Made by a program: the position numbers and the translations under genes. A DNA stretch of 64,000 nucleotides, taken from Jacaranda mimosifolia. Its lineage: Eukaryota > Streptophyta > Magnoliopsida > Lamiales > Bignoniaceae. Positions within the stretch are counted from its first letter, which is position 1; the number at the start of each line of letters is the position of its first letter. This document shows, in pieces, positions 33,622 through 46,981 of the stretch. Under the pieces are notes generated by a model that worked only from the letters and a program-made list of their open reading frames with translations, was not told the DNA's origin and ran no database searches. The stretch is from positions 9,947,001-10,011,000 of the forward strand of contig CM032126.1 in NCBI GenBank assembly GCA_018894105.1. Reading direction: 5' to 3'.

Positions 33622-34523
33622 TTGGATGCAAGTTTATCCAAGACCTTCTTAAAAGCTTCAACACTCATCTTCCCACCCCCTATCCTTGTTGTGCGTGTCT
33701 TCATGCTCATAGGCAAGGGATACATAGACAACCAAGTTGCACATCAAGTAGACTGCCAACCCACTGTGGTGTTGATGACCTATAACATTACTGTGGTGTC
33801 CTGGCATACATGCACATTGGCATAGAGATTTTAGAAATGTCCATATTGATTTCATTAAACACAATTTCAGCACATTCCTTTAAGGCCCAAGGAGATCCTT
33901 GCTTTTTTCTCTTTAGGGGCAAAATTTGGGACTTACCACCACCTCTCCTCTTGACCATTGTAGTGGTCCACCACCACTATATTCCTTTCCTCGCACATGT
34001 CTTCCACTTCAGAGATCACATTTTTATTTTTAGATAAGTTAATTTATTGAGGCACTTGGATGTATAAGTAGATGAAGTCTTGGGTGAAATCCTATTACTT
34101 GGTTGATACTTGATAAAAAATTAAGATACATCTCCATGTTTTGGCTCATCCATGTACTTCTACCCCGCTTTTTTTTCCTGATATGCCACTTCATTGGCTA
34201 ACGCATAAATAAGGTTAGCCATGGGTTTCTTAAGTGCAAAAAGACTAGGAGAGGGGCTACATTCTCCTTCCTCAACCATTATATCATGGAGAAGCTGGCA
34301 TTGCTCGACAACCTCAATAAACTTACACTTTTGGCTCACTTCACTAAAAGACCTACTTGAATGGTCTCTTCTACTGTTAGTCTTGTTAGTAGGAGCATGA
34401 GTTGTTGGCTGTTGTAAGTTGTTGTAGCTTATTATGTAGATTTTTGCATTCTCTTGGATCATGAAGGCCCCTTTTGGAGTGGGCTATATATTACTAACTC
34501 CCATTGGCTCATGTTGCCAAGTT
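33622..34523. other. Less AT-rich stretch with an unrecognised open frame
   Basis: Base composition is closer to coding than on either side. The longest frame is 34462..34160 on the minus strand (100 codons). It has a Ser/Arg/Lys-rich N-terminal half and a Leu/Ala-rich C-terminal end (PMANLIYALANEV), with no family motif I know. A further minus frame lies at 33873..33658. These may be pieces of a captured or decayed gene; I cannot name it. Confidence 0.3.
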
Positions 34524-35085
34524 AGGGGTGTAAATGAGTTGAGATCGAGTCGAGCTTGGCAAAAATTGCAGGCTCGAGCTCGATGAGCCTACTTTTAAGG
34601 GCTCGAGCTCGAGCTTAAGCCCAGCTCACTCATTTTTTTAAAATCAAATTAAATATTAAATTATTAATATATATTTATTTAATAATAATTAATCAAATGT
34701 TAAATTAATAAAATAATTTAAATTATAATTATTAATATAATATATAAATTATAATATATATTATAATATATGTTAAATTATAATATATATTATAATAATT
34801 ATTTAAATTATAATATATTATAATTATTAATAAAATATAAAATTACTAATATATTATAATTATTTAATAGTATATAATAAATATTTAAAATTAGACAAAA
34901 TAAATTATTAATATATATTATTTAATTAATATATATATATAATATTTAAAAATAGAAAAAAGCTCATAAGCTTTTGAACAACTAAAATTGAGCTCGAGCT
35001 CGGCTCATGTTAAAGCTCGATCTCAAAAAGCTCGAGCTCGAGTCGAGCTATAATCGAGCCGGCTCGACTCATCTTACACCCCTTA
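34524..35085. mobile_element. hAT MITE with 8-bp target duplication
   Basis: 562 bp, starting TAGGGGTGTAA and ending TTACACCCCTTA, flanked by a perfect duplication TGCCAAGT (34516..34523 and 35086..35093). Subterminal arms are packed with GAGCTCGAGCTCG phrases in inverted orientation; the centre is almost pure A/T. No coding capacity. The frame 35007..35243 is a by-product of its right arm. Confidence 0.92.
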
Positions 35086-35093
35086 TGCCAAGT

Positions 35094-35582
35094 TGTAGGG
35101 AAGGGTTGAGATGTTGCTGCCATAATCTATTGCATAGCCAAAGTGCTTGGGCTAGCCGCTGGATGTATGCTGTGTGGCTGCTGCTGGTTGAGTATGAGAA
35201 TTATTATGTTGAGGTGGAAAGAGATCAACAAATTACTGAGTAGGGAGAGCGGCAATATGGTTTACTCTTGTTGTGCTTGTCCTTGAATGGATGCTGGCAA
35301 AAGAAAGTTCATTCCTGATAATGTGGGGACTCGATCTTGAGTACTTGGAGAGAAGAGAGAGTGAATTTTGGAGAGGGCCTGACATAATGTGGTCAACAAG
35401 AATTTTTGTATTCTATCCAATACTCAACTGTTAGCATTTAACGGACTAATTGACGATAGGGTAGAATTAGATAAAATTAAGTAACGTTGGTGACACAATG
35501 TAAAACGACTTGAACCTGGGGAATGTAAATTGAATTAGTGACAAATTTGAGGGACAAAAATCAAAATTATCCCCTTAATTAC
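35094..35582. other. Spacer before the large gypsy element
   Basis: About 490 bp with no recognisable gene. It continues the less AT-rich stretch that the hAT MITE interrupts. Confidence 0.45.
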
Positions 35583-37483
35583 TGTAATGACCAAAAAAAA
35601 AAAAAAAACCCTTTAAAGAATGTAAATTCTGAAAACTTTTACATCTAAAGAATTTCTTTTGAAAGTTTTGGTACTCTATAATAATTTTTCCATAAAAATA
35701 TCATAGTTTACTTCATTCTAGGATTTCTGGAAATTATTACACCTATTTACAAGTTTATAATAACATTTTCTTTGAGTTTCAAAATCTTGTAAACTTTCTA
35801 AAGTATCTTCATATTTAAATACTTTTTTAAAATTTAAGGAAAAATACAAAATTTCTTATTTTAACATATTTTACAAATTTTAGAAATTTTACACCTATTT
35901 ATACAATTTCCTCCAAATTTTTATTTTCCTAAAAGTATTACCAAAAAAATTTTCCTTCCTAAAACTATTAAATAAAATAAACAAAATAAAAAAAATATTT
36001 GACTCCAAATACCTTAAAAGTTGGTCATGAGACCATTCAAGAACGAAGAAATTTATTTTATAATATTACATGTGAAATTCTCGACAAAGTTCCCTACAAA
36101 ATTGTTTCACACATGGCCCCTAAAATGTAAGAATACTATTGGAGGGTTTGAAATTTAATAAATGAACTTACAACTCACCCACCACATGTCATTTTTCTAT
36201 TTAAATCTCATAAATATCTAATTAGGAAAATCTAAGAAAATCCTCTTTAGGCCTAATTGGAAGAATCTTACTTGGCCAAGCCGCTAATCTACCTAGACAC
36301 CTCATAAATGCTACTTTAACCCCTAGGACCTAGTCGTTAATATTAAATTAGCCCCCTAAAACAAACTTTCTTTACAAAAATACCTTTGAATCAAATCTAT
36401 AAATAGCTAACCAAGCCCATAAATTTTCTTCAACACACACCAAACACACAAAACATATTTAGCCCATAAATCAAGAAAATTGAGCTAGGGTTGGTGAAGG
36501 AAAGAGAAAAGAAATAGAGCCAAAATTATCTATAAAAGCTTGAAAATTTAGGTAAAGTTTATAACTTTTCTTACTATCTTTCTTGCCTTATTCCTTGATT
36601 CTTGAGAATTTTTTTGGTTCTTGAATCATGTTATTTTCTATTCTACTTCGGATTTTAAATCAAAACTATTTTCAAAATATACCGAATTTTAAAAGTTTAC
36701 CACAAAATTTCTCTAAAGGTCAGGAAAAAAAGCCTTATACTTTTCAACTTTAACCCAAAATCTTTATGTCAATCATATTCTTTGTTCTATTCCTTGCTTT
36801 TTGTTCCAGCTATTGTTATGGCTTTGAAACCGTATTGTTGAATTCATTCTATCATTCTTGATGAACGTCGGCACATTCATCAAAAGCAATGAAATATTCC
36901 ATGACAGTATTGATTGCAATTATTCATGAATGTAGGGCCTTGGAATTTTTTGGCATGAGAACCAGGCGGCGTTTGGCCGACAGTAATCTTGTGCCGAATT
37001 ATTGCCATTGTTGGTTAGTCTCGCGGCTGTCTGGAGATTAGGCATCCCAACAGACCAATATGCGAAATTCGGTCGATCGTGCCACTACTGTTTCCCTCTC
37101 GATCGGCCACTCGAGGTGGGCATTGGGGAGGCACAAGGGTGAATTAATGTTGAAGATATAAGGATGATGGATCAACTAGTTCAACCATAATTCATAATTC
37201 GTACTCTTGCTCCTTGTTAATTCTATAATTGCTTCATTTCTTCCTATTTAATATAAATTTTCCTAAGTTCTATGAACTTACGTTTTATCCCCAAAATATT
37301 ATTTTGCAGGAGAAGAAAGATAGAAAAGAGTTGTGCTATTTTTTTTCTAGCTCAAGTTTATTTTGTTTACTCCCTTGTACACATTAAAGCTTGTATTATG
37401 AAAAAAAAAAAAAGCTTGTGAAACGATATCATTTTCGTAATGTCTCAATCTAGAGGCAGAAGCTCTAGTTTCGAGGCGCTATA
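35583..37483 (+). repeat. 5' LTR of the gypsy chromovirus-like element
   Basis: 1901 bp. Begins TGTAATGACC and ends GGCGCTATA just before the primer-binding site. Contains a less AT-rich pocket (about 36950..37135) and a TTTTAAATAAAA-free promoter area that I could not resolve. Confidence 0.9.
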
Positions 37484-37486
37484 GAG

Positions 37487-37498
37487 TGGTATCAGAGC
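37487..37498 (+). other. Primer-binding site (initiator tRNA-Met)
   Basis: TGGTATCAGAGC, the exact plant initiator-Met primer-binding sequence, three bases after the 5' LTR. Confidence 0.95.
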
Positions 37499-37554
37499 TA
37501 AATTTTTGAAAATTAATGCCCTAGTAATGACTAACTTGATTTATAGCAGGTTAA

Positions 37555-40500
37555 ATGGATAAGAAAAAGGAAAAACCTTGAGAGGATACGCTCACTAGTT
37601 CTAATAGTGTTACGAGTCCATTGCAACCCTTACGAGATTATGAGGCCGAATTAGTTGTCAAAGATCGAGAAATTGCAGCCAGGGACCAAGAGATTTTGCA
37701 GTGGCAGCAAATTTGTTGGGAGCACGTGTTTCAGCATCAGGACTACGTAGAAAAATCCCAAAGAAAAATTTCTTGTTTGATGGTAAAATATTATGACTAT
37801 CTCATGGAGTTCCGGGCCCAGGCGATCCAGGATCGCTGTTATTATATGCATTTGATTTGTAAGAACTAGGAACGGTATGAGCAGTAGATGAAGCAGGTGG
37901 TTAATCGGTTTAGAGAAATGGAGCAAATGGCGCAAGGATGCTTAAATACGAGTTTTGGAAATTTGGCAGATTTATCTCAAGGCATGGAAATGTCTAGGAT
38001 TTTCATGGAAATACTGACATTGCAAGATCAGAATTAGGAGGTGAAATGTTTAGACAATTAGGGATAGTGGGCCTTGAAGAAATGCATAAGCCAAACGAAG
38101 GGACATCGACCCCAAAGCCACCAAGAAAGCCTAGAATCTGGGTGATTCCTCCCGGGTCGCCTATACGAATAAGTGAAAATGACCCGATAGTACGAATGGT
38201 CCGACAAGCTCGGGTTAAAGACGAGAAAGGGCCCTAAAAAGGATCTAAATATTGTTCCCTATCATAATTGGAAATAAAATATGTACCTAGGAATGTTTAG
38301 AAACAAGTAAGAATAGTCGGAGATAGTCTAATGAAGAATGACTAGTGAAGTTATTTTGAGAAACTAACTTTTGCTTGTAGATAATGCATGTTACTCATTT
38401 TGTATTTTGTAACTTTGCGAACTAATGAAAGGATATGTGTTGGAAACCATAAATTTAGATTATTATGGCTCAAAAGAGAAATCTTACACAAGAAAGTCAA
38501 TCGAGGAAACGTGGACACCCTCGAATGGAAGATCTCGATCGAAACAATATGTAATTGATTGAAATAATGAAGCACCAAATGTACCAATGGAAAATATGCC
38601 GCCGGTAAATGTGATAAACGCTGAGCAAATGTTCGCCATGTGGCGACAATTTATGGAACTTTTTCATCGTCAAATTAATGATGGAAATTTTGGAAAAATC
38701 TAATTAGAGGATAGAATGCTAACAAGATTTCTTCGCTTTAATCCCCCAAAATTTAAAGGAGGGTTGGCTGACTAAATAGCTAAATTATGGCTACAGGAAA
38801 TTGAGAAAATATTTCAAGTTCTCAATTATCCTAAAAGACAACAAGTAAAGTATGCTACCTTTCTCTTAGAAGATACAACATATCATTGGTGGAAAATAGT
38901 GGAAATAGAGTATACCGATGATAGGGTCGAATGGACGTGGGAAAACTTTAAAGAGGAATTTTTGCAAAAGTTTATCCCACAAATCATACAAGATGCCCAA
39001 GAAAGAGAATTTATGAATTTAATTCAAGGAGCTAAAACAGTGGCAGACTATGAAGCCGAATATAATAGATTAATTCGGTATGCTCCACACGTCCTCATTA
39101 ATGAAAGAAGGTGAATGAGGAAATTCATGGAAGGTCTAAAACCAGAGTTACGATGTACTATAGTTTCTTGTGAGGTATTATAATCGGGCATTAGAAAAGG
39201 CCTTGAAAATTGAAGATGGATTCAAAGAACTTCGGAAATTAGATGATAAATGGAAAAAGGGCAAGGTTATGGGGCAAGTGAGTTCCCAAAAATTCTTACA
39301 AGAAAGAAAATTAATTGGAGATTCTGTAAATTCTAAGGGCAAGATTCCTCAGGTTGCACCGATAAACGAGAGGTGCAGGTACAATTACTATGGGAAACTT
39401 TCCCACACTGAAGATCAGTGTTAGATGAAACAAAAGAAATGTTTAATTTGCAAAAATTTCCAACACATGATCGAAACTTGCCCTAGGAATCACAATCTTA
39501 GTGTTGATTTAGAGCCGTCTAAATAAACAAAATGAAGCGGGAAAGAGACCCTCTACAAAAGGCAAGAGCTTATGCCCTTATTTGTGTAGAAAATCTAAAA
39601 GCCGAGGATGTGGTAGAAGGTACGACCTTAATCTATAACTTTATTTGCAAAGTTTTATTTGATCTTGGTGTGACTCATTCTTTTATATCAAATACATGTG
39701 CTTCTAAAGTAGGAATGAATTCTGAAATTTTGAATACTCTTTATGAAGTATGCTTGCCTATGGGACTAGGAATTACAACCTATGTTAGATGCAGGGATTG
39801 CCCTGTAATTATAGAAAATAAGGAATATTCTTCGGACCTTATAGAATTACCAATCCAAGAGTATGATCTCACTCTAGGAATGGATTGGTTGCATAGTCAT
39901 CAAGCAATAGTAGATTGTTTTGTCAAAACTATCAAGTTGGGCAATGCCATGGAAAATCTTGAGAAGAAGAATTCAAATTGTGTAAAATCGGTCTTTATTT
40001 TTTTAACAAGAGCTAAGAAGGTCTTAAGAAAAGAAGGACTAGGATTTTTGGCTTATTTGATAAATAAGCCCCAGGATAAGTTGAAATTGGAAGATGTAAA
40101 TTTCCAAAAGTATTTCCGGAAGAGTTAAATTCATTACCCCCAGATCGAGAAATAGATTTTGTGACTGAAACTTATCTTGAAGCGAAACCTTTCTCAAAGA
40201 AACCATATAGAATGGCTCCGGTGGAATTAAAAGAATTAAAAGGACAATTACAAGAGCTTTCGAATAAAAAGTTCATACGGCCAAGTATTTCACCATAGAG
40301 AGCACCTGTGTTGTTTGTAAAGAAAACGGATGGTTCATTAAGGATGTGCATTGATTATCGAGAAATAAACAAAATGACCATAAAAAATAAATATCCATTA
40401 CCACACATCGAGGAGTTATTCGATCACCTATGAGGCTCAGCAATGTACTCTAAGTTGGACTTACGACAAGGATATTATCAGCTAAAAATACGGGACTATG

Positions 40501-42890
40501 ATATTCCCAAAACAACATTTAATTCTCTGTATGTGCATTTCAAATTTGTAGTAATGCCTTTTGGATTGACAAACGCACTGGTTGCTTTTATGGATTTAAT
40601 GCATCATGTAGTCCAGTCGTACCTAGATTGTTTTGTAGTAATCTTTATTGATGATATTTTGGTTTATTCTAAAATTGAAGAAGAACATGAAAGACACTTA
40701 AGGATAGTGCTCCAAACTCTTAAGGATCACCAGTTATATGTCAACTTTAGTAAATGCGAGTTTTGGTTGGAAAGGGTTACTTTTCTAGGGCATATAATTT
40801 CTCGAAATGGTCTTGAAGTGGATCCTGAGAAAATAGAAGCAATAGTTTATTGGAAAAGGCTGGGAAAATGTTATTGAAGTACGAAGTATTCTGGGGTTAG
40901 CTGGATATTATTGAAAATTTATCTAGAATTTCTTCAAAATAGCAGGATCCTTTACAAAACTAATTTAGAAGGAGCAACGCTTTGAATGGGACGAACACTG
41001 TGAACAAAGTTTTGTAGAACTAAAGAAAAGGTTAACTTCAACACCTATTTTGGCGCTACTAGATGGTTCGGGAAAATATACTACATACACAGACGCATCA
41101 AAAGAAGTATGGGGTGCGTATTAATGCAAAATGAGCAAGTAATTGCATATGCTTCAAGAAAACTTAAACCTTATGAACGAAATTATCCAACTCATGATTT
41201 GGAATTAGCAGTTGTAGTATTTGCATTGGCTAAATGGCGACATTATCTATATGGCGCTAAAATAGAAGTTTATACCGACTATAAAAGTCTTAAATATATT
41301 TTCAGCCAGAAAAACTTAAATTTGAGACAACGAAGGTGGATGGAATTTCTTGAGGATTATGACTTTACAATTATTTATCATTCTCGGAAGGCCAGTCCGA
41401 TAACGGATGACTTAAGTCAAAAAGTGAGGATAGCGGGAATAATCATACAACCAGATATGTACCAAGCTATCCAAGAGGCCTAAGATAAAGAGGAGTGGGT
41501 TCGGAAAATAAAAACAAATCATACAAGAAGTTCCAAATTCCAAGTTGACGATAATGGAATATTAAGATTTAAAGGGCAAGTATATGCGCCCAAAGAAATT
41601 CGGGAGAAAATATTATCTGAAGCTCATAACACAAAATACACAATACATCCAGGGGGAGCAAAGATGTATCGAGATTTGAAATAAAAATTTTAGTGGGAAT
41701 GATTAAAACAAGATGTAATAGAAATTGTACATAAGTGTCTCACTTGTCAATTAGTAAAAGTTGAACACCAAGGAGCTGCAAGAGCTCTATAACTATTATC
41801 GATCCCAAATTGGAAATGGGACAAAATTACTATGGACTTTGTCATAGGACTACCAGTGGTGCGAGGAAGTTACGATAGTATTTGGGTTATAATAGATCGG
41901 TTGACCAAATCCGCTCATTTTCTACCGGTTCGAACCCAATATAATGTAGAAAAGTTAGCCGAAATTTATATTAAAGAAATCGTTGGACTACACGGAGTAC
42001 CACATGGTATTGTATTTGATAGAGACCTAAAGTTTACTTCACGACTTTGGAAAAGCCTACAGGAACACCTAGGAACTAAGTTACAATTAAGCACCATAGC
42101 TCATCCTCAAACAGATGGACAACTTGAAAGAAAAATTCAAATCTTGGAAGACATGTTACGGGCTTGCGTTTTAGACTTTCATGGAAGCTGGGACAAGCAT
42201 TTGCCTCTAACTGAATTTGCTTATAATAGTTATTAATCTTCCATCCAAATGGCACCATATGAGGCACTTTACGGAAGAAAATGTGGATCGCCATTACATT
42301 GGGATCTAGATGAGGTTAAAACTACAATAAATGATAGGCAAGCAAGTTTGAGGCCAGGACTTATACAAAACGCTATTAATAAGGTATGTTTGATAAAACA
42401 AAACTTAAAAATAGCTCAGGATCGTCAGAAGAGTTATGCTAATAAACGATGAAAAGATCTGGAATTTGCAGTAGGCGATCAAGTATTTCTGAAAGTCATG
42501 TCCCAAACAGGAATTAGGAGAATGGGGAAAAGTGGAAAGTTAGCCCCTCAATTTATAGGACCTTTTGAAATTTTAGAGTGAGTTGGTCCTGTTGCATACA
42601 AATTAAACTTACCCGCCAACTTAACTGGGATACATAATGTCTTTCACGTTTCCCAACTTCAAAAATATTATCCTGATCCATCTCATATTATTGACCATAG
42701 TGACTTACCAATACAAAGTGACCTTTCTTACATTGAGCAAACCATACAAATCCTTGATTATCAAGTTCGAGAACTTAGAAATAAGAGAATTCCTCAAGTC
42801 AAGTTTTCATGGAGGAATCAGAAAATTGAAGAAGCTACGTGGGAGTGCAAAGATGAAATGCGCAAAAAGTATCCCTATCTTTTTGGCTAA
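37555..42890 (+). pseudogene. Gypsy gag-pol polyprotein, multiply broken
   Basis: The start is the ATG at 37555; the frame continues past a TGA at about 37579 into a charged helical N-terminus (VVKDREIAARDQEI). Capsid lies at 38740..39160 (YHWWKIVE, EEFLQKFIPQ). Two CCHC knuckles lie near 39380..39490; in the first the second Cys is Tyr. The protease at 39640..40125 has DLGVTHSFIS, so the usual D-S/T-G triad is D-L-G. Reverse transcriptase at 40200..40880 has [10 protein letters not shown] and [11 protein letters not shown]. RNase H lies at 41070..41410. Integrase follows: zinc-binding His and Cys (HNTKYTIHPG, CLTC) at 41620..41750, then MDFVIGLP, VFDRDLKF and DGQLERKIQ as the D,D,E core. The chromodomain-like end closes at 42888..42890. 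At least ten stops or shifts (for example 39111, 39422, 40126, 40298, 40431, 42234) rule out function. Confidence 0.9.
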
Positions 42891-43006
42891 TAGGTTCGCC
42901 TTTTAAAATTTTAAACAATTAGAATTTTAAATTCTTAGCCCAACTTAGGATTTAAGTTCTTAGCTCATATTTAAAAAAAAATAGAATTTGGGGACCAGAT
43001 TCTTTT

Positions 43007-43038
43007 AAGGTGGGGGGAGGGGAGGGGGGAGGAGAGAT
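43007..43038 (+). other. Polypurine tract
   Basis: About 32 bases of almost only A and G (AAGGTGGGGGGAGG followed by GGAGGGGGGAGGAGAGAT) immediately upstream of the 3' LTR, an unusually long plus-strand primer. Confidence 0.9.
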
Positions 43039-44943
43039 TGTAATGAACACCCCCCCCCCCCAAAAAAAATTCCCTTTAAAGAATGTAAATTTTGTAAACT
43101 TTTACATATAAAGAATTCCTTTTGAAATTTTTGGTACTCTGTAATAATTTTTCCATAAAAATATCATAGTTTTCTTTATTCTAGGATTTCTGGAAATTAT
43201 TACACCTATTTACAAATTTATGATAACATTTTCTTTGAGTTTCTAAATTTTGTAAACTTTCTAAAATATCTCCTTATTAAATACTTTTTTAAAATTTAAG
43301 GAAAAATACAAAATTTCTTATTTTAACACATTTTATGAATTTTAGAAATTTTACACCTATTTATACAATTTCCTCCAAATTCTAAATTTTCTAAAAATAT
43401 TACCAAAAAAATTTTCCTTCCTAAAATTATTAAAAAAAATAAAAAAATATTTTACTCCAAACACCTTAAAAGTCGGTCATGAAGACCATTCAAGAACAAA
43501 GAAATTTATTTTATAATATTTCATGTGAAATTCTCGACAAAATTCCCTATAAAATTATTTCACAATGACCCCTAAAATGTAAGATTACTATTGGAGGGTT
43601 TGACATTTAATAAATGAACTTACAACTCACCCACCACATGTCGTTTTTCTATTTAAACCTCATAAATATCTAATTAGAAAAATCTAAGAAAATCCTCTTT
43701 AGACCTAATTGAAAGAATCTTACTTGGCCAAGCCATTAATCTACTTAAGACACCTCATAAATGCTACTTTAACCCCTAGGACCTAGTCATTAATATTAAA
43801 TTAGCCCCCTAAAATTAACTTTTTTTACAAAAATACCCTTGAATCAAATCTATAAACAACTAACCAAGCCCATAGATTTTCTTCAACACACACCAAACAC
43901 ACAAAACATATTTAGCCCATAAAATCAAGAAAACATATTTGGTGAAGGAAAGAGAAAAGAAATCGAACCAAAATTATCGATAAAAGCTTGGAAATTTAGG
44001 TAAAGTTTATAACTTTTCTTACTATCCTTCTTGCCTTATTCCTTGATTCTTGAATTATGTTATTTGCTATTCTACTTCCGAATTTTAAATCAAAACTATT
44101 TTCAAAATATACCAAATTTTAAAAGTTTACCACAAAATTTCTCTAAAGTTAAGGAAAAAAAGCCTTATACTTTTCAACTTTAACCTAAAATCTTTATGTC
44201 ATTCATATTCTTTGTTCTATTCCTTGCTCTTTGTTCCAGCTATCGTTATGGCTTTGAAACCGTATAGTTGAATTCATTCTATCATTCTTGATGAACATCG
44301 ACACGTTCATCAAAAGCAATGAAATGTTCAATTATAGTATTGATTGCAAATATTCATGAATGTTGGGCCCTGGAATTTTTTGGTATGAGAACCGGGCGGC
44401 ACCGATCCAATGGTAATCTTGTGCCAAATTATTCCCATTGTTGGTTGGTCTCGCAGTTGTTTGGAGGTTAGGCATCCCGACAAACCAATATGCGACACGC
44501 GGTTGACGATGCCGCTATTGTTTCCCTCTCAAGCGGCCACTCTAGGTGGGCATTGGGGAGATACAAGGGTGAATTAATGTTGAAGATATAAGGGTGATGG
44601 ATCAACTAGTTCAACCATAATTCATAATTCATACTCTTGCTTTTTATTAATTTTATAATTGCCTCATTCCTCCCTCTTCAGTTATAAATGTTATTAAGTT
44701 CTGTGAACTTACGTTTTATCCCTAAAATATTATTTTGCAGGAGAAGAAAGATAGAAAAGGGTGGTGTTATTTTTTGCTAGCTCAAGTTTATTTTGTTTAC
44801 TCCCTTGTACACATTAAAGCTTGTATTATGAAAAAAAAAAAAAAGTTGATCAATAAAGATGTTTATTTGTAAATCTTTTGAAATAATATCATTTTCATCA
44901 CGTCTCGATCTAGTGGTAGAAGCTCTAATTTCGGGGCGCTGCA
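43039..44943 (+). repeat. 3' LTR of the gypsy chromovirus-like element
   Basis: 1905 bp, begins TGTAATGAACA and ends GGCGCTGCA. A C run of about ten near 43051 sits where the 5' LTR has an A run. Otherwise collinear with the 5' LTR. Confidence 0.9.
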
Positions 44944-46981
44944 CTTACCTATGTCGGGCTATGTGAATTTTAATAGTCACTATTTTGTTAATAAGGCATG
45001 TGAGCACATAATGTCACTCAAAACTAAATGCATAAAGTATTGCTATAACCTACATTTGCTTTTACTTTGGAACGTTTTCTTTATTAGTGATGTACTTAAA
45101 AATATTGCATAACATCACCCAATGAAACAAGTGAAATGTAAACAACATATTGTATTTGTTCACCTCAGTCAAGATATACATCAAATTTCAATAGTCACCT
45201 GCACATTGATTTTAGTAATGAGGCACGTGAATTGCCAACAAATAATTATATATTATGACATATAAAATGTCCGTACTTACTTCATTTTGGTTTTATTACT
45301 AAGCCGCATGAAGGGACATTAGCCACTTGCAATCTACTTTTCCTAATTAAGTACGCAAAGAACTCTAAACCTAACTCTCTTTTATAGTGTTTCATATATA
45401 AATACACAACTCAACAATAATAATATTAATTATAAAATTTTATATCTTATAAATTTTCAATTTCAAGTGGGAGATGACAAAATATTTGACTGGATATAAT
45501 TATTTAGAGATAGGGATGACGGCTATGATTCATTAGGTAGCAATCCAACGGAGTATTATTGCATATTCAGGATAGAATGGTCACATAGAATCACTAAATT
45601 TAAGGAATTAATAGATAATTTTTTTTGCGTAGTTCGCATTTGAATTCCACAAATGTTGGTTACTGTTGGTGCCAAGAAATAGTGTTAAAAATTACATAAA
45701 AGATGTTGGAAGAATAAGAACCAAAAAAAATAAAAATAAATAAATGCTTGTACATCACTACAGGTGTCGTATGTTTCAAATTATCTAAATTCTTGCATTT
45801 GAACGAAAGACTGACACATCATAAAATTAATAATGTCCTAAATAATCCTTTGTATGAGTCTAAATATTCCTTATTCGATAAATGAGTAATTTCTACTGTT
45901 TCAAAATTATCGATTATATTAATTTTTATAAATAATACTATTAAATATTATTCTTAATTTTTTCAGTCAATTAGAAAGGTGGGGAGCATTTCTTAAAACA
46001 ATAATTTTGCCCATCTTCTTTTTCTTCGTGTGTGTTTTGTGTGTGTGTGTGTGTTTTCATCAATGTTAATTACTGACTCCTCAGGAAAAGTGCCTCTTTC
46101 TTTTTCTCTTTAAATGTGAGAAAGCGCTGAATGGACACACGCTTTATGGCCAACATTTTTCCTTTTTGATACTGCAGAATGGCGCGGACAAATTTCATGC
46201 CTATCGAGCAATATTAAAGAAAAAATGGTGTAAACACCGTCTACGCTTTACGATAATAAAATAATATGCTAATTGTATTTTTTTTCCAATTTTTTTAAAA
46301 TTTTATAATAAATATTTATTTATGATAACGTTTTAAGAATTAATGTTATATTTATGGGGTGTTTTATTTTAATTTTTTCATTGTATAGTATTTATTCAAA
46401 ATTGTCGAAAAACTTCCGAGCGACTCTCTTTCCAATTATCATGTCACCTGTTAGACGGATAGAGCCAACGAATATGTGTATATATATGGATATTATATTC
46501 TTTTGACGAAATAATGTATTATATTTTTTTTATCATAATCAAATAATTTGTATCTTCATTTAAAGAGAATTTAAGTGAACAATAGAGGGGTAACCAACTT
46601 GTATATGAATATATTGGTATAATTTAAAATAATGTATTATATTTTTATTATAATTTAAATTTTTTATGATTTATATTTTTATTTAAATGAAAAATAGCAG
46701 CCCTACATCGAAGGGATTTCTTTTTTTTTTTTCTTTTTTTTGTTTTTTTAAACAAGCAAAAGCCTTTATATAGATATGAGAAAAGTCATATTACGCCATA
46801 AACTGTGCCAGGAAGCAAATTACAAGAAGCAAATAAATCGAAAGTATTTTTCACCAGAACATGAGGTAGATAATTGACTGACAATGCACATGGAAAAACT
46901 TTCAAGGGATTTCAGACTGCTTATTTTAATAACTTTACTAGCACCTATCGTAATTAAAAAATGTATATCTATATAATTATA
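44944..46981. other. Intergenic DNA with dispersed tandem repeat and microsatellite
   Basis: From 44945 to about 45360 a degenerate repeat with a period of about 220 bp continues (ATAGTCAC phrases near 44973 and 45192; TAATGAGGCACGTGAA near 45217); matching units lie at 33180..33420. A GT run is at about 46031..46054. Two related AT-rich blocks sharing AATAATGTATTATATTTTT lie near 46509 and 46628. No gene is seen. Confidence 0.5.

Larger units (their letters stand above)
35583..44943 (+). mobile_element. Full-length Ty3/gypsy retrotransposon, Tekay/Del-like chromovirus
   Basis: 9.36 kb: LTR 35583..37483, primer-binding site at 37487, one gag-pol region 37555..42890, a long polypurine tract, LTR 43039..44943. 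The flanks ATTAC and CTTAC agree at four of five bases, so a 5-bp target duplication is likely. Domain order protease-RT-RNase H-integrase is gypsy type. The chromodomain-like C-terminus (FSWRNQKIEEATWECKDEM) and the HVSQL..Y.PDPSH block point to the Tekay/Del chromoviruses. LTRs differ at about 15 positions in the first 210 compared by eye, so this is an old insertion. Confidence 0.92.

Noticed and set aside
34620..34960. A long A/T-only tract as an origin or scaffold attachment site
   Set aside because: It is the core of the hAT MITE at 34524..35085, and base composition alone does not support a function.
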